A DNA stretch of 64,000 nucleotides, taken from positions 1-64,000 of the forward strand of contig VCJN01000388.1 of the NCBI GenBank assembly GCA_006384855.1, written 5' to 3'. Of the stretch, positions 24,848-34,821 are shown one piece after another; position 1 is the first letter of the stretch; each line of letters begins with the position of its first letter. The stretch is from Tetraselmis striata. Its lineage: Eukaryota; Chlorophyta; Chlorodendrophyceae; Chlorodendrales; Chlorodendraceae. The notes under the pieces were generated by a model. It had not been told where the DNA came from. It saw nothing but the letters and a program-made list of their open reading frames with translations, and did no database searches. Position numbers and translations under genes: made by a program.

Positions 24848-25550
24848 TGTGCCGACCCACGCGCCCCGCGTCTCGGCTGCCCGCCAACCTGCCCGCGTAT
24901 GCCTGCTCAGCGACTGTACACGCGCCTGTCGTCCCTCCCAGGACAACAACGCCCCTCTCCGACGCAGTCTCTCTCGCAGCGCCGTCCAGCCACGCGGAGG
25001 CTGCTTGCCGACACGCCGCCTCGCTAGGGTTTGCTGCCTCTGGACACACGCGCTACGTGCTGCGGTCTTGTGATCAGCCGAGCGGTTGTGCGCAGGGGGT
25101 ATGGCTGCACGATTGTGTGCCCCTCGTCTGCTTGCTTGCCCGGGGGCATGTGGCGCGGTTGGGTGGGGCGGGAGCATGCGCAGCTATTATAGTCGCTCTA
25201 CTGCTGGCATGCCGCCGAGCCAGGCCGCCGCGGGCAACGCCGAGGTAGAACCGATACGGACTCACAACGATATCGGTGTCAAATATGGTTACATATATGA
25301 TATAATATAATTACATGAGCCAGCAGCAGAAGGCATATGATATAATAAAACAAAAAAAAGCGACCTGCTACAGGTATTACTGTGATACAGTAGTAAACGG
25401 GCTCGACAACACGGTTTATGCGAAATGTAATTGTATCATAAATAAGCGGGAAGATAGTAATAACCCGCATTCAGATTCCTTATTTACTAAGCGGCGCTTC
25501 GCGCCGGGGATTTGTGGAGGTGCCCCTACCTCTTGGGTTGAGCGTGGTGC
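24848..25550. other. Upstream region of RSPH14, no gene seen
   Basis: GC-rich near the RSPH14 start, then AT-rich from about 25260. The long minus frame extending upstream of the RSPH14 start has no recognisable motif. Confidence 0.4.
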
Positions 25551-25555
25551 GGCCG

Positions 25556-25860
25556 TGCGGGATGCGGGCCGCTTTTAGCCGGCTTGTCGTGTTGATCTTG
25601 TAATACTGTTGTTTCCGGGTAATAATGCTTTTAGCGTTAGATTTGTCAGTAATTTATTTTTCAAAAGAGACGTATTATTTGTAAAACAGATTAAATCTGC
25701 AAGCCGCGTAAAAGCGGGCCGCTGACCACTGGTGTGCATTACAAAAAGGCCGGTACCCCACCCACCGCTAAAAGTTGTATTACCCCCAAAAAAAAAAAAG
25801 CAGCACCGCAAGATCAGCAATACAGTACAAGCCGCCTACAGGCGGCCCGCGTCCCGCACG
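25556..25860. repeat. Imperfect inverted-repeat unit (MITE-like)
   Basis: The left arm (about 25556-25642: GCGGGATGCGGGCCGCTTTT, then GGTAATAATGCTTTTAGCG) matches the reverse complement of the right arm (about 25765-25858). One arm of the same family is also at 46262-46370 (ACAAAAAGGCCAGTAAC, ACCGCTAAAAG, ATCCCGCACGAGGC). No protein is encoded. Confidence 0.65.
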
Positions 25861-25924
25861 AGGCCGCGCAGGTCGGGCCGGTCGTCAGGTCTACGGGGCG
25901 GGCACGGCGCGAATCGCCACGCCC

Positions 25925-26015
25925 GCCGCCTGTACCGGCACCGGACGCCGGACGCCGTCGCTCGACCGTCGCCCGTCCGTCGACGGACGCCGGGCCCCGG
26001 GTCGGCGGACTGCCC
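25925..26015. repeat. GC-rich CGTCCGGCGTCC repeat, copy 1
   Basis: A block of overlapping CGGACGCC/CGTCCGTCGACGG words. Its reverse complement is at about 59480-59595, where the order of words is nearly the same. Confidence 0.7.
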
Positions 26016-26058
26016 CCGCACCGCGGCGACCCCTTTTTACACTACCATCATGTTACAG

Positions 26059-26086
26059 CATTTCAAAGTTGAGTCTGGTTTTGCCA
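26059..26086 (-). repeat. Repeat B2 of element copy 2
   Basis: 28 bases beginning TGGCAAAACCAGACTCAACT on the minus strand, identical to B1 at 26364-26391. It marks the 3' edge of the element. Confidence 0.9.
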
Positions 26087-26179
26087 AAAAGGTCGCGCAG
26101 GCTGTTTTACACGGTCAAGAGCCGAAATTGGCAGGAAGGTTTAGCGAAAAGCGTGGAGGGAAAACGGAGTCAGGGGGGG

Positions 26180-26365
26180 CGCTGCGTGGAACGCAGCGAA
26201 AACTGGAAGATGGCAGGCTCAGCTGTTCTGGCTGCTTTTATGTCTACTCGTGCTGCACCCAACAAGGGCGCAACAACAGTTACTAGTTCCCGTACCACTG
26301 CGCAGCACTTGTAGCTGAAAAGCGGTTAGGTCAAGGATGGAAACCCCATAAACTAGTTTAGATCA
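26180..26365 (-). repeat. Repeat A2 of element copy 2
   Basis: 186 bases, the same as A1 (29099-29288) except that A1 has four extra bases (TAAC) near its middle on the plus strand. It overlaps B1 by two bases (TG). Confidence 0.93.
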
Positions 26366-26391
26366 TTTCAAAGTTGAGTCTGGTTTTGCCA
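26364..26391 (-). repeat. Repeat B1 of element copy 2
   Basis: 28 bases just past the end of the recombinase gene, identical to B2. Confidence 0.9.
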
Positions 26392-26444
26392 GTCTTGAGC
26401 GAACGGAGAGAGCGGTGGATTGACGGAGAAGGGGTAGCGCCAAG

Positions 26445-28073
26445 TCATGAAGGAGGCACTGGGAAGGCCACCGCTGCGGAGTCCTGTTGGACTTGGAAGT
26501 GGCGGAGAGGGGCGATGTGTCCAAAGAAGAACCATGCGCCAGGAGAAGGAAGAACGTTGGGGTCGATGTAGTCCAGAACGACATCAGAGTTAGTGGCCCA
26601 ACCGCCCTGGTAGCGGATGTGGGACAGTGGCGCTCCAATGGCGTTTGCTGCAGAGGCTGCGCCCTTGCGTAGACTGTGTGAAGTCCAGGAAGTGCCAGCA
26701 GGGGGGGCAGCGTTGACTAGGTTGACTGCTGTAGACAACCAGTCTGACATCGTAGTAGCAGTCCAAGGTTTCGACTGCTCAGCCACATTGACAGCCCAGA
26801 AGTTGGAGGTAGCCAAGCCAACAGTAACCAGGGGGACAGACTGGACGTTGTCGATGAAGTAGCGCAAGAGACGTGCCACTCGAGGGTGCTCGGACACTGG
26901 AAGGAGAAGTACGCGCAGGTCGTCAGGTCCCCGCCGGCCGGCGCGACCCTTCTCGCGGTAGATCTGCAAGGTGATGTTGTAGGTGTCGACATGCACATCT
27001 TGCACTCGACAGGAGACGCCAGTAAGGCCCCTGGCAAAGAACAGGAAGTTGACAACCGAGGCCAAGAGGGCTCGGTAGTCGAGGTGGGACTCTGGGTAAG
27101 GAGCAGACACAATTAGCTCGGCCTTTGAGACGAAGCGGTAAGCTACATCCGCAGGCAGAGGGACACGCAAAGGGGCAGCGTCCAGTCGACGCTGACGTAA
27201 CATTAACCCACGTCTTGCCGAAGTGAGGTGTAGGCTGTCCTTGGCGATCGGGACGAGGTTGTGCAGCTCGAAGAAGGTGTTGATGGCAGACAGATAGGGC
27301 TGCAGCGACTTAGCTGCGATATGCCCTCGCTCCCCGATCCAGGCAACGTACCGAACAACAGTAGCAGTAGTCGCCTCTAGCGGGCTGATGTTCTCGGAGT
27401 CGTGGCAGAACTCAGCGAACTGAGCCAACCTGCCGGCGTAGCTCTTGAGGGTCTGAGCGCTGAGGGAGCTGGAGAGCAGGTCGAGCGTCCGCTGGCCTAG
27501 CTCGTCTGAGCCGAACGCGTCCTGTAGTCGGGATCGCAGTGACGCAGCCCACGGAGCGATAGCTGCGGGCTCGTCGATTACGTAAGTGCGTCGTTTTACT
27601 GACAGAGTGCCACCGGCACGGCTACTGTTCGCAAAGTACTCGGCAGCAGCGGTTAGGTTCCCGGCGGTTGGCCGCCGGTAGTTGCTGGACGGGTTTGCAG
27701 TAGCTCCAGTACGGGTTTGCGGGGCTAGGTTCAGGTAGGAGGGCCGCCCCGCGCGCCCTTCGCGCTCATAGCGCCTGTCCCGTGCGTAACGTACACGCGC
27801 GAAACTTGGTCGTTGCGAACCGGTTGTAACTCGTAGTGTAACAACCGACGAACGCAGAGATGGGGTTGTAAGAAAGGCGGATGGTTGAGCCGCCATGTGC
27901 AGGTGTGCGGATGGTTGAGCCGCACTCGGCTGTAGCTGTAAGAAGCGCCGCACCGAGGAAGGTCTAAATGAAGTCTGTAAGGTGGGGGGGTCAGGTCCTG
28001 ACACAGGGCGCTCATCCCGTCGTTGAGCTGCAAGGGTGCGCCTTGCGGCGGTCACCGAAAGGTGGCCTCGCAA
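26445..28073 (-). CDS. Tyrosine recombinase (DNA strand transferase) of the element
   Basis: Site-specific recombinase that would integrate the element's circular DNA through a tyrosine intermediate. The domain is 542 residues counted from a TTG at 28073. It has no ATG near the front, and its frame is open back to the UGA that ends ORF1, so it is probably made as a readthrough fusion. The SAM-like core-binding region is around residues 190-240 (AQTLKSYAGRLAQFAEF). The catalytic set can be seen: Arg about 348 in FFARGLTGVSCRVQDV, His466 and Arg469 in HSLRKGAASAAN, Trp492 in YQGGW, Tyr502 in VLDYIDPN. The front 150 residues are Ser/Arg/Pro-rich and look like a linker. Crypton recombinases are an alternative family, but the A-B repeats favour Ngaro. 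Confidence 0.9.
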   Translation of the reverse strand: MRGHLSVTAARRTLAAQRRDERPVSGPDPPTLQTSFRPSSVRRFLQLQPSAAQPSAHLHMAAQPSAFLTTPSLRSSVVTLRVTTGSQRPSFARVRYARDRRYEREGRAGRPSYLNLAPQTRTGATANPSSNYRRPTAGNLTAAAEYFANSSRAGGTLSVKRRTYVIDEPAAIAPWAASLRSRLQDAFGSDELGQRTLDLLSSSLSAQTLKSYAGRLAQFAEFCHDSENISPLEATTATVVRYVAWIGERGHIAAKSLQPYLSAINTFFELHNLVPIAKDSLHLTSARRGLMLRQRRLDAAPLRVPLPADVAYRFVSKAELIVSAPYPESHLDYRALLASVVNFLFFARGLTGVSCRVQDVHVDTYNITLQIYREKGRAGRRGPDDLRVLLLPVSEHPRVARLLRYFIDNVQSVPLVTVGLATSNFWAVNVAEQSKPWTATTMSDWLSTAVNLVNAAPPAGTSWTSHSLRKGAASAANAIGAPLSHIRYQGGWATNSDVVLDYIDPNVLPSPGAWFFFGHIAPLRHFQVQQDSAAVAFPVPPS

Positions 28074-28106
28074 GGCTCCTGCAGCTCCGACGAACGGCGC
28101 CCCACA

Positions 28107-28112
28107 CCGTCA
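28107..28112 (-). promoter_or_regulatory. Possible stop-codon readthrough site (UGA CGG)
   Basis: ORF1 and the recombinase are in the same frame, separated only by UGA and 12 sense codons before the first possible TTG start. UGA followed by CGG is a known leaky context in some plant RNA viruses. The stop sits at the same place in copies 1 (UGA UGG) and 3 (UGA CCG), with downstream sequence aligning without gaps for the next 13 or so bases. Confidence 0.5.
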
Positions 28113-28985
28113 CTCGTGCTCACCTTCGCGGCCACGTCCACGTCCCCCGCCACGTCCTCGACCACGCCCGCGACCTGCAGCTGCAGCCGCCACTCGAGAA
28201 GTAGCGGTCGCCTTGGCGCTGCTGGCAACGGTCGCCTCGAAAACACGACACTCGTAGTCCCGCATGAGGTCCCCAAAGATCGCGGAACCCAGGTGCTCCG
28301 AAGCAGGCTGAAAATGCTGAGCTCGCAGCACATCCAGAACACCTTGGTCACCGTGCACACGCTTGATCTCATTGAGCTTCCGTAGGAAGGCCAAACGAAA
28401 CCGAAACGCCTTGTCGATGGCCTCGGCGTGGTTCCGGGCTCTCGCGAGGTAGGGGGTGAAGTCCTGGTTGCTGGAAGGGACGTAGGGCAGTAGCTCGTCG
28501 AGCGCCACGAAAAGGGCGGCCATGTGGGCCCCGAAACACGACATCCACAAGTACTCCTCCTGGGCCGGCAGACGCCGGTCATCCTGCTTGAGGTACTCGT
28601 TCGTTAGGTCGGTGCTCAAAGGGAAAAGTCCAGGCACTCGGCTGACCGGTCGAACGGCCTCGTAACCAGACTCTGCTCTCTGCAGTAGCTCTGGCACCGC
28701 GAGGTAATCATCCTCGGCACTCACGGATTTTGCTCCGACACGGCCGCTCTGGGCTAGCTCTAGCAAGTCGGGGCGCTCTGCGGCTCCCCCGCTGCCTGTC
28801 GGCTGTCTCGCGAAGCGCTGCCCTGAGCCGGAGCCATGTGCCCCTTCTCCATCAACAACGCGATCACGAGCCGTCAATTGTGCCACAGCTGTAGCCAGCT
28901 CTCGCAGTAATGAAGACTGGGCCCTCATATCTGCGTTCAGCGACTGCAGCGTCGGCTCAGCGACGGGTTCTTCTCCATCTGACAT
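28110..28985 (-). CDS. Gag-like ORF1 of the element
   Basis: 291 residues from MSDGEEPVAEPTLQSLNADM, chosen because the decayed copies share this start. It has a short coiled region (RAQSSLLRELATAVAQL) and a central conserved block (NHAEAIDKAFRFRLAFLRKL). The tail is basic, rich in Arg and Gly (RGRGRGGGRGRGR), and could bind nucleic acid. No zinc knuckle is present. I call it gag-like from its position and basic tail only; the sequence family is not recognised. It ends at UGA (28112-28110) followed by CGG, after which the frame stays open into the recombinase. Confidence 0.75.
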   Translation of the reverse strand: MSDGEEPVAEPTLQSLNADMRAQSSLLRELATAVAQLTARDRVVDGEGAHGSGSGQRFARQPTGSGGAAERPDLLELAQSGRVGAKSVSAEDDYLAVPELLQRAESGYEAVRPVSRVPGLFPLSTDLTNEYLKQDDRRLPAQEEYLWMSCFGAHMAALFVALDELLPYVPSSNQDFTPYLARARNHAEAIDKAFRFRLAFLRKLNEIKRVHGDQGVLDVLRAQHFQPASEHLGSAIFGDLMRDYECRVFEATVASSAKATATSRVAAAAAGRGRGRGRGGGRGRGREGEHE

Positions 28986-29098
28986 AGTAACGCACGGACG
29001 TACGGACGAGAATATCACACTCGGGTGGCGAGCCGGGTGTGGTCTTGAACAACCTGGGGTGACCTTGCTCGCAACGGGTTACGAGACAGTTTTTACAT

Positions 29099-29288
29099 CG
29101 CTGCGTGGAACGCAGCGAAAACTGGAAGATGGCAGGCTCAGCTGTTCTGGCTGCTTTTATGTCTACTCGTGCTGCACCCAACAAGGGCGCAACAACAGTT
29201 ACTAGTTCCCGTACTAACCACTGCGCAGCACTTGTAGCTGAAAAGCGGTTAGGTCAAGGATGGAAACCCCATAAACTAGTTTAGATCA
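29099..29288 (-). repeat. Repeat A1 of element copy 2
   Basis: 190-base 5' repeat starting TGATCTAAACTAGTTTATGG on the minus strand; see A2. Confidence 0.93.
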
Positions 29289-30192
29289 TATCCTCGGACC
29301 ACCGTGTACATAGTCGCTGTATAAATATAGAGGGCACGCCTCGCTTGCTGATTCAGCAATAAAAACGCGCTGCGGTACCGCGTTATTTTGGCGTTTCAGA
29401 CGAATACATGACGTGCCTGGGCTAGAATACACGCGCATCCATTCAGAATCTTACCGTCTTCGGAGGTCATTCTAGAAATCAAACGAGCACAGATCGAACG
29501 TATGACGGTTCATACGCGAAGACGCAGCACTGGAGGACGGAGGACGGACGCCGAAAAATCCGTGATAAGACCGTATTGTAACCGGTATCGATTCTCTCGT
29601 ATTCCAGGCGATTTCGGGCGCGGCTCTCCTTTTCCTCCGCTCAACCCAAGAGGTAGGGGAATCTTTTATTATCTATATATTTATTGGAGTCGCTCGCAGA
29701 CGGCGGCGACGACGGAGAAACGGAAGCGCGATGGAGAAACGGAAGCGCCGGACGAAGGAAGCGGTTTATATAGATGAGCGACTGTAGTCGATATTGCCAT
29801 CCCTGGACTCGCCAGTCCCGCGGCAGCTCTATTACGCTGCGGAGGAATACGGATTTTTATAACATGGCCTTTAAAATTAGGAGTCGCTCGTTACAGTATA
29901 GTCGGGCGCCCGCGGGGGCGGCGCACGCGCGCGAATTGGTCCGCCGGCGCGCCGCCGACCAGCCGCGAAAGATCGGCGGCCGACAGTCCCGACCTGCCGG
30001 GCAGACGGGCACAGGCAAGTAGTGGTACTGTATCCTATCTATACTACCGCAACCTCACCCCAACGCACAGTGTAGCCTCAGCGCCCATTCCGACAGTCGC
30101 TGCGCGGTTGCAGGCTGCGGCATCCGGCTGAGAGTCTAGTGGGGGGCGCACCTGAGGCGCGGCTGCCGACGAGAGCGCGGCGAAGGGCGGCG
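29289..30192. other. Upstream region of TRM112, no other gene seen
   Basis: Mixed composition with short open frames of no recognisable content. The TRM112 promoter should lie near 30050-30190. Confidence 0.4.
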
Positions 30193-31349
30193 ATGAAGCT
30201 GATAACGCACAACATGCTGGCGTGCCACATCAAGGGCGTCAAGAACGGGTACCCTTTCAAGATAGAGGCAAAGAAGGTGGAGGAGCGCGAGGCGGAGTTC
30301 AACCCGGGTACGAACACCTATGTGCTAGTTGCTGTGTCTTTAGCGAGGGGAGGCGCGAGCCGTGGCAGAGGGATGGGGCACCCCGTTGGTTGGCGGACCG
30401 CAAGCGCGGACGGCTGCACATTCGCACGATGTCGGGGGAGCGCGCGGCATGGGCGCAGACCGGAGTAGCCTGACCGGAGTATTTGTGGGTGAAACTGTGG
30501 CGCATCGCAGAGTTTCTGCGTCACATTTGGCCGCGGCTGGAGTGGAAGGCGCTGAAGGAGGCCGCCGAGACGGTGAGCGCAGCCGCCCCGGATGGCCCGC
30601 TCACTCCCCCGCTTGCCTGCCTCCCGACCTCCTCACCCCTTCGCTCGACCGCCCACGCGCTTGCCTCCTTGTCTACCGACGCCCCCTCGGAGCGTGACTG
30701 GACGGCGATGACGGCGCGCATGGCGTACACCCGCTGATCGGGCGACTGTCTTCTCCTTTCGCGGCGCAGTTGGGGCAGATCGGGCTCCCGGAGAGCGTGG
30801 CGGAGGAGATGCTTCAGGACGAGGAGTTTCTCAGGCAGCTGCACCACGTGCTGCTGGAGGTGCGGCCCGCTCCTCGCCAGCCAGCCCCAGCCAGCCAGCC
30901 AGTGTACACCTCGTAGGCATCACGCGATGCCGGGTGGCGGTGTGGGGCACACAATCGGAGAGGAAGGAGGGCGAGGGGCCAGGGGGGGGGGGGGGGGAGG
31001 GGGGCGAGTTGCGGTATGTGCAGCTGACAGCTTGCCATGGAGTCTGCCATGGACTCGCCGGGCTGCTGACAGACAGCATCAATTGTGCAGTGTGTCAGCG
31101 TTCGGTGAACGTACACGAGAAGCCCTTATCAGAATCTGAGGAGCCCAAGCCGCAGTAGTTGCGCCACATGCGGAATCGCGGGGATCCAGCCGGGGTGCGT
31201 GAAGGGTGACCTGTGCTGACCGGGGTGTGCCCGGGCGCCTGGCGCAGGTGCACCTGGAGGAGGGCTCGCTGGTGTGCCCCGAGACCGGCCGCAAGTTCAG
31301 CGTGGTGCAGGGCATCCCCAACCTCCTGCTCAACGAGGACGAGTGCTAG
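30193..31349 (+). CDS. TRM112: TRM112 methyltransferase activator subunit
   Basis: Small zinc-binding partner that stabilises several methyltransferases acting on tRNA, rRNA and release factor eRF1. Exons 30193-30307, 30511-30572, 30770-30859, 31248-31349, all GT-AG, phases consistent, give 122 residues (human 125). The start [20 protein letters not shown] is the family signature. EFNP joins [12 protein letters not shown] across intron 1, then [16 protein letters not shown] and VCPETGRKF...[12 protein letters not shown]. The usual zinc ligands are reduced to the single CPE cysteine near the end plus the C-terminal Cys, as in other eukaryotic members lacking the full set. Intron 3 has a poly-G run near 30980. 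A TGTAA about 300 bases downstream (31647-31651) might be its polyadenylation signal. Confidence 0.97.
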
Positions 31350-31667
31350 CCGGGGCGGCGCGGGGGCTTCCCCGTGACTTCCGACCTGGGCGTGACGCGC
31401 CGTCCGCCCAGGGAGCCGACCCGAGGAGGCGCGGAGGTGCGATCGATCAGTCTCCTGCAGGTGCTGCGGCAGCTTGATGGCTGCGGATGATTTGGTATCC
31501 TCGTGGGAATGTAGCGGGAGGCGGTGCGGTTGCCGATGGCAGGTCACCGGGCCGCTCTGCCATGGGTGGAGGAGCAGGCCAAGGCTAGGGTCCGCGCTGC
31601 GGCGATGACACTCCTGCAGACTGGGCGGCGACGGCCGCGGATCGCTTGTAAGAACGCAGACCATCCC

Positions 31668-31698
<31 letters not shown>

Positions 31699-33001
31699 AC
31701 ATACTCTCTCTCTCTCCATCGACCGGGCGAGAATGCAATCACTTCAGGCTCGTCCGTTGGAGTGGTATGTCAAATATCTCCGCTGATGGTGCAGCGACAC
31801 CGCGCTCTGTGATGCAATGGGGGGGGGGGGGGGGGGGGTCAGAGAAACAGACACTGTGAGTCGGCGGTTGCAGCCACCGCATGATTGTCAAGCAGGTGTA
31901 GCTGCGTTGTCAACCCTCGAGAGGCGATTATAGGTTTGAACGTGTGTTCCTAGCGCAGGGCGGCCGGACTCAAAGACGGCGCCTTCTTCGACTGCGCCGC
32001 CGTTTGTGCCGACCGATGAAGCATCTGCCCAATCGGCCCATCCGCGGGACCTCCGCATATGAGAACCCCTACTAGTATCAGTCACTTCTCACGGATACGT
32101 AGCCGCCCTGCCATTGGTATAGACAATCCCCGCGCGAGCATTTATATTACGATCATGCAACATGTCTATACAACGTTACAGCTGACAGCTCCGCTTGGAT
32201 GCGGATGCTGATGCCGCTGCAATGACAAGCTGCCAGCGATGTGGTCGCTATGTTGATGGCAATGGTTTAGACGGTGAATGTTCCCGAGTTGGGAACGAGA
32301 GTCCGTCACTGACCTTCAATTCGTCTTGCGAAATGCTTCGGCAAACTTGCTTGAAGACTCAAAGGGAGGAGGGTTGCCTATTGTCTCTAAAGGTTTTGCT
32401 TCATATCTCGTAGTAGTAGGCGGCAAACACGGCCTATTGGATGACTCTCTGCCAGTAGCGACTCTTCGGTCCCTTGGATGCGTGCTTAATGCCTCCGGAA
32501 AGTCTCCTCCCGCACCTCCCATCAACTCTTATGAGAGAGGGGGGGGGGGGGGGCGTAGTTTGGGAAGCGGGGATGATGCTGTCTGCGGGGCTGACTGGCG
32601 GTGCACGTGGACGTTACTCCGCAGTCGCTCCGGTGATGGGCTGGAGGGGCCGCTCGCCGCCAGGGGTCTTGTGCAGTCGGGTCAGCGCGGGATTCGTAAA
32701 TTGGAAATTTGTCATGACTGAAGCAAGCACTTTCTCTTGACAAGCCGCCCTTACCCAGCACCAGGGAAGGGCGCTACCAACCCGCTCAGGGTCCGCCACT
32801 TATAGCGCGTACGGCGGGGCCTCTGTAGGCCAGCGTGCATAGTTCATAATATGCGCATCCAGATAGAGATAGACCGGCCTTTTGAGTGCTGCATGCCATT
32901 CGCTCTGCCTTTTAACAATATCTGCGTGAGGCTCCCACCTTTCTCCGGGTGGCCCATGGAAAGTGCCCTCACCCACCCACACCCCATTGGCCTAGGTGTC
33001 C
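31350..33001. other. Region between TRM112 and the HA-repeat gene
   Basis: Poly-C at about 31665-31684 followed by (CA)n, poly-G at 31819-31838 and 32539-32552. The plus frame 32195-32413 begins with a small CxxC pair (MTSCQRCGRYVDGNG), but nothing after it supports a zinc protein. I see no certain gene. Confidence 0.4.
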
Positions 33002-34254
33002 TCATTTTAACCTCCATGGAAAGCCCAACGCCTCCAGCTTGGCCAGCCGCGCCCCGACAAGCCGCCCCTTGTTGTACCTCAGGCGCGGCTTGTCAGCCCA
33101 TGTCCCAAGCTTCTTGCGTTCCGTATCGTGCGGGGTCACCGAGCAGTGGCCGCTCCTCTCCTTGAAGGCGCACATGAACATGACCTCGAACATGACCTGC
33201 CAGGCATCCTCCTTCGGGCCCCACGCGATGCCAACGTCATGCAGTGCCCCCTGCCTCTCCAGTGCCAACCGCCCCCTCCGCCACAGCATGCGCTGAGCGT
33301 GTACCCAATACCCCAGCCTCTTGCGGTCCTCAGTATGTTTTGTTGGCACCCGGCAGTGGCCATGCTGCGCCTTGTAGGTCCGCAGCAGCGCCAGCCACTC
33401 CCACCACTGCTTGTCAGTGTCGCGCACCCCGCGGGACGGCCCGATCGTCCACACAAAGCCGATGTCCTCCAGCAGCCTCTGCCGGCGGGGCAGCATCTCT
33501 CCATTGCGCTTCCTCTTTCGCTGCCTGCTAGCCCACTACTAGTGGGCCATACCCAGTGAATGGCACCGGGCAGTTGCCCGCAATCTCCCGATACGCCTTG
33601 AGGTGCGCAAACATGCGCTGCCACTCTGCCTCCTTTGGGTCCCACTCAAAGCCTAGGGCCTGCAGCGCCGCTTCACGGTCAGGGCTGAGATCCCCATTGC
33701 GGAGATGCACCCGCTGGGTGGAAACCCATCCGCCGAGCGTCGGGTTGACTTCGTCGCTCCGAGGCACCAGGCAGTCCCCGTACTCATCCTTGTATTCCTC
33801 CAGCTGATCGTACATGCGCTGCCACTGTGCCTCTAGGGGATATCGGTCGAACCCCAGCGCCTCCAACGCCGCCACCTGCTCCGCCCTCAGCTCCCCCGTT
33901 TTTGTGCTTGTGCCGCTGCTTGTTGACCCACTTGCCCAGCTCCGGGTTGGGCTTGTAGTCCCGAGGCACCAGGCAGCCCCCGTGCTTCTCCTTGTACTCC
34001 TCCAGCTCCTTGCACCGCCTCCACCACTGCGCATCAGGCCCCAAGCCGCCCGCCGCGCCAGCCATGCCACGCCGCCCAGGCCAAATGCCCGCAGCCCTGC
34101 TGCCCGCTAATGCAGCAAAGGCCGCCGCATCTGACGCTGCCCCGCCGCGCGCCCACGACGGCCGTCGACACGACTGGACCTGCCGAAGCCTCGACCCGGC
34201 TGCTCCGACGGCCGTCGAGCCGAGCCGCACCGCTGCCGGCCTTTCTACCTCCAA
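33002..34254 (-). pseudogene. Protein with five helicase-associated (HA) repeats, frame-broken
   Basis: HA-domain repeats (about 65 residues, W...L..Y...HG.C.VP......LG.WV..QR) occur in tandem in many algal proteins of unknown role. Minus strand, in order: unit 1 (LEEYKEKHGGCLVPRD...LGKWVNKQRHKHKNG), unit 2 (LEEYKDEYGDCLVPRSD...LGGWVSTQRVHLRNGDL), unit 3 (LKAYREIAGNCPVPFTGYG), unit 4 (LRTYKAQHGHCRVPTKH...LGYWVHAQRMLWRRGRL), unit 5 (ERSGHCSVTPHD...LGTWADKPRLRYNKGRL), ending GFPWRLK and a stop. One shift lies at an A/G run near 33900, inside unit 1. The second lies near 33535 inside unit 3, where VVG-stop in one frame continues as WASRQRKRKRNGEML in another. Either sequencing indels or a recent pseudogene. 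No helicase motor is visible. A short duplicated block (CTGCCGGCCTTTCTACCTCC) lies upstream at about 34230-34310. Confidence 0.75.
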
Positions 34255-34821
34255 CGGCCGTCGAGCCGAGCCGCACAGCTGCCGGCCTTTCTACCTCCCT
34301 CCGACCGGCCCTCGACTCCTCTGCCGCCCAGGCGCAATTTTGTCGGGCCCACCGTGCCAGGCGGCACTCCGCCGTTGCCGGTAGTAAGGCAGCGGTGCGG
34401 CCGAGGAAGGACGCCGCCACAGTGCGTTAGGCCATCGCAGCGGCGCTGCTGGACGCGTCCAGGCTGGGGCTGCGCGCTTGCTGCACCTCGCTGAGACTGG
34501 CTGCTATTCATAGCATGCTGTCGCAGTATTCCGAGCCATGGCCACCCGCAAATGGGCGGCATCAGACACTGCTGAGACAAAACTACCAGATGAGCGACAG
34601 GAAGCGCTAACGATGGGCTGGTTACACGGGGTAGCGACAAGTATGGGATAATCCTTACGCGCGCCGCCGAAACGGCCGTTCGTAGAGACGCGCTGCAATT
34701 AGGGTTTCACTTTTTTCTCGCCCGTACAAGTGGGCCTCGGTCTGCAACCGGTAAAGGTCGGTGGGTAAATGTTTTTTACACGGAATGAGAAAGCCGTGAT
34801 GTATCCGCTGCCTCTATGTAA
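34255..34821. other. Upstream region of the HA gene
   Basis: Holds two near-identical copies of a roughly 47-base unit with ACGGCCGTCGAGCCGAGCCG. No conserved coding sequence. Confidence 0.45.

Larger units (their letters stand above)
26059..29288 (-). mobile_element. Ngaro-like tyrosine-recombinase element, copy 2 (intact, RT-less)
   Basis: In element sense: A1 at 29288-29099, ORF1 28985-28110, ORF2 to 26445, B1 26391-26364, A2 26365-26180, B2 26086-26059. This split direct-repeat order is the hallmark of Ngaro/VIPER-type retroelements. A1 (190 bases) and A2 (186) appear identical apart from one 4-base indel, and the two 28-base B repeats appear identical, so the insertion is young. Both ORFs are open. 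Unlike known Ngaro elements, there is no reverse transcriptase or RNase H anywhere in the 3230 bases. Copies 1 and 3 have the same compact layout, so the absence is not a private deletion. Confidence 0.88.

Noticed and set aside
32195-32413. A small zinc-ribbon protein
   Set aside because: Only one CxxC near the start; the rest has no matching second pair and no conserved context.
33002-34254. A DNA or RNA helicase
   Set aside because: Only helicase-associated repeats are present; no Walker or DExx motifs.
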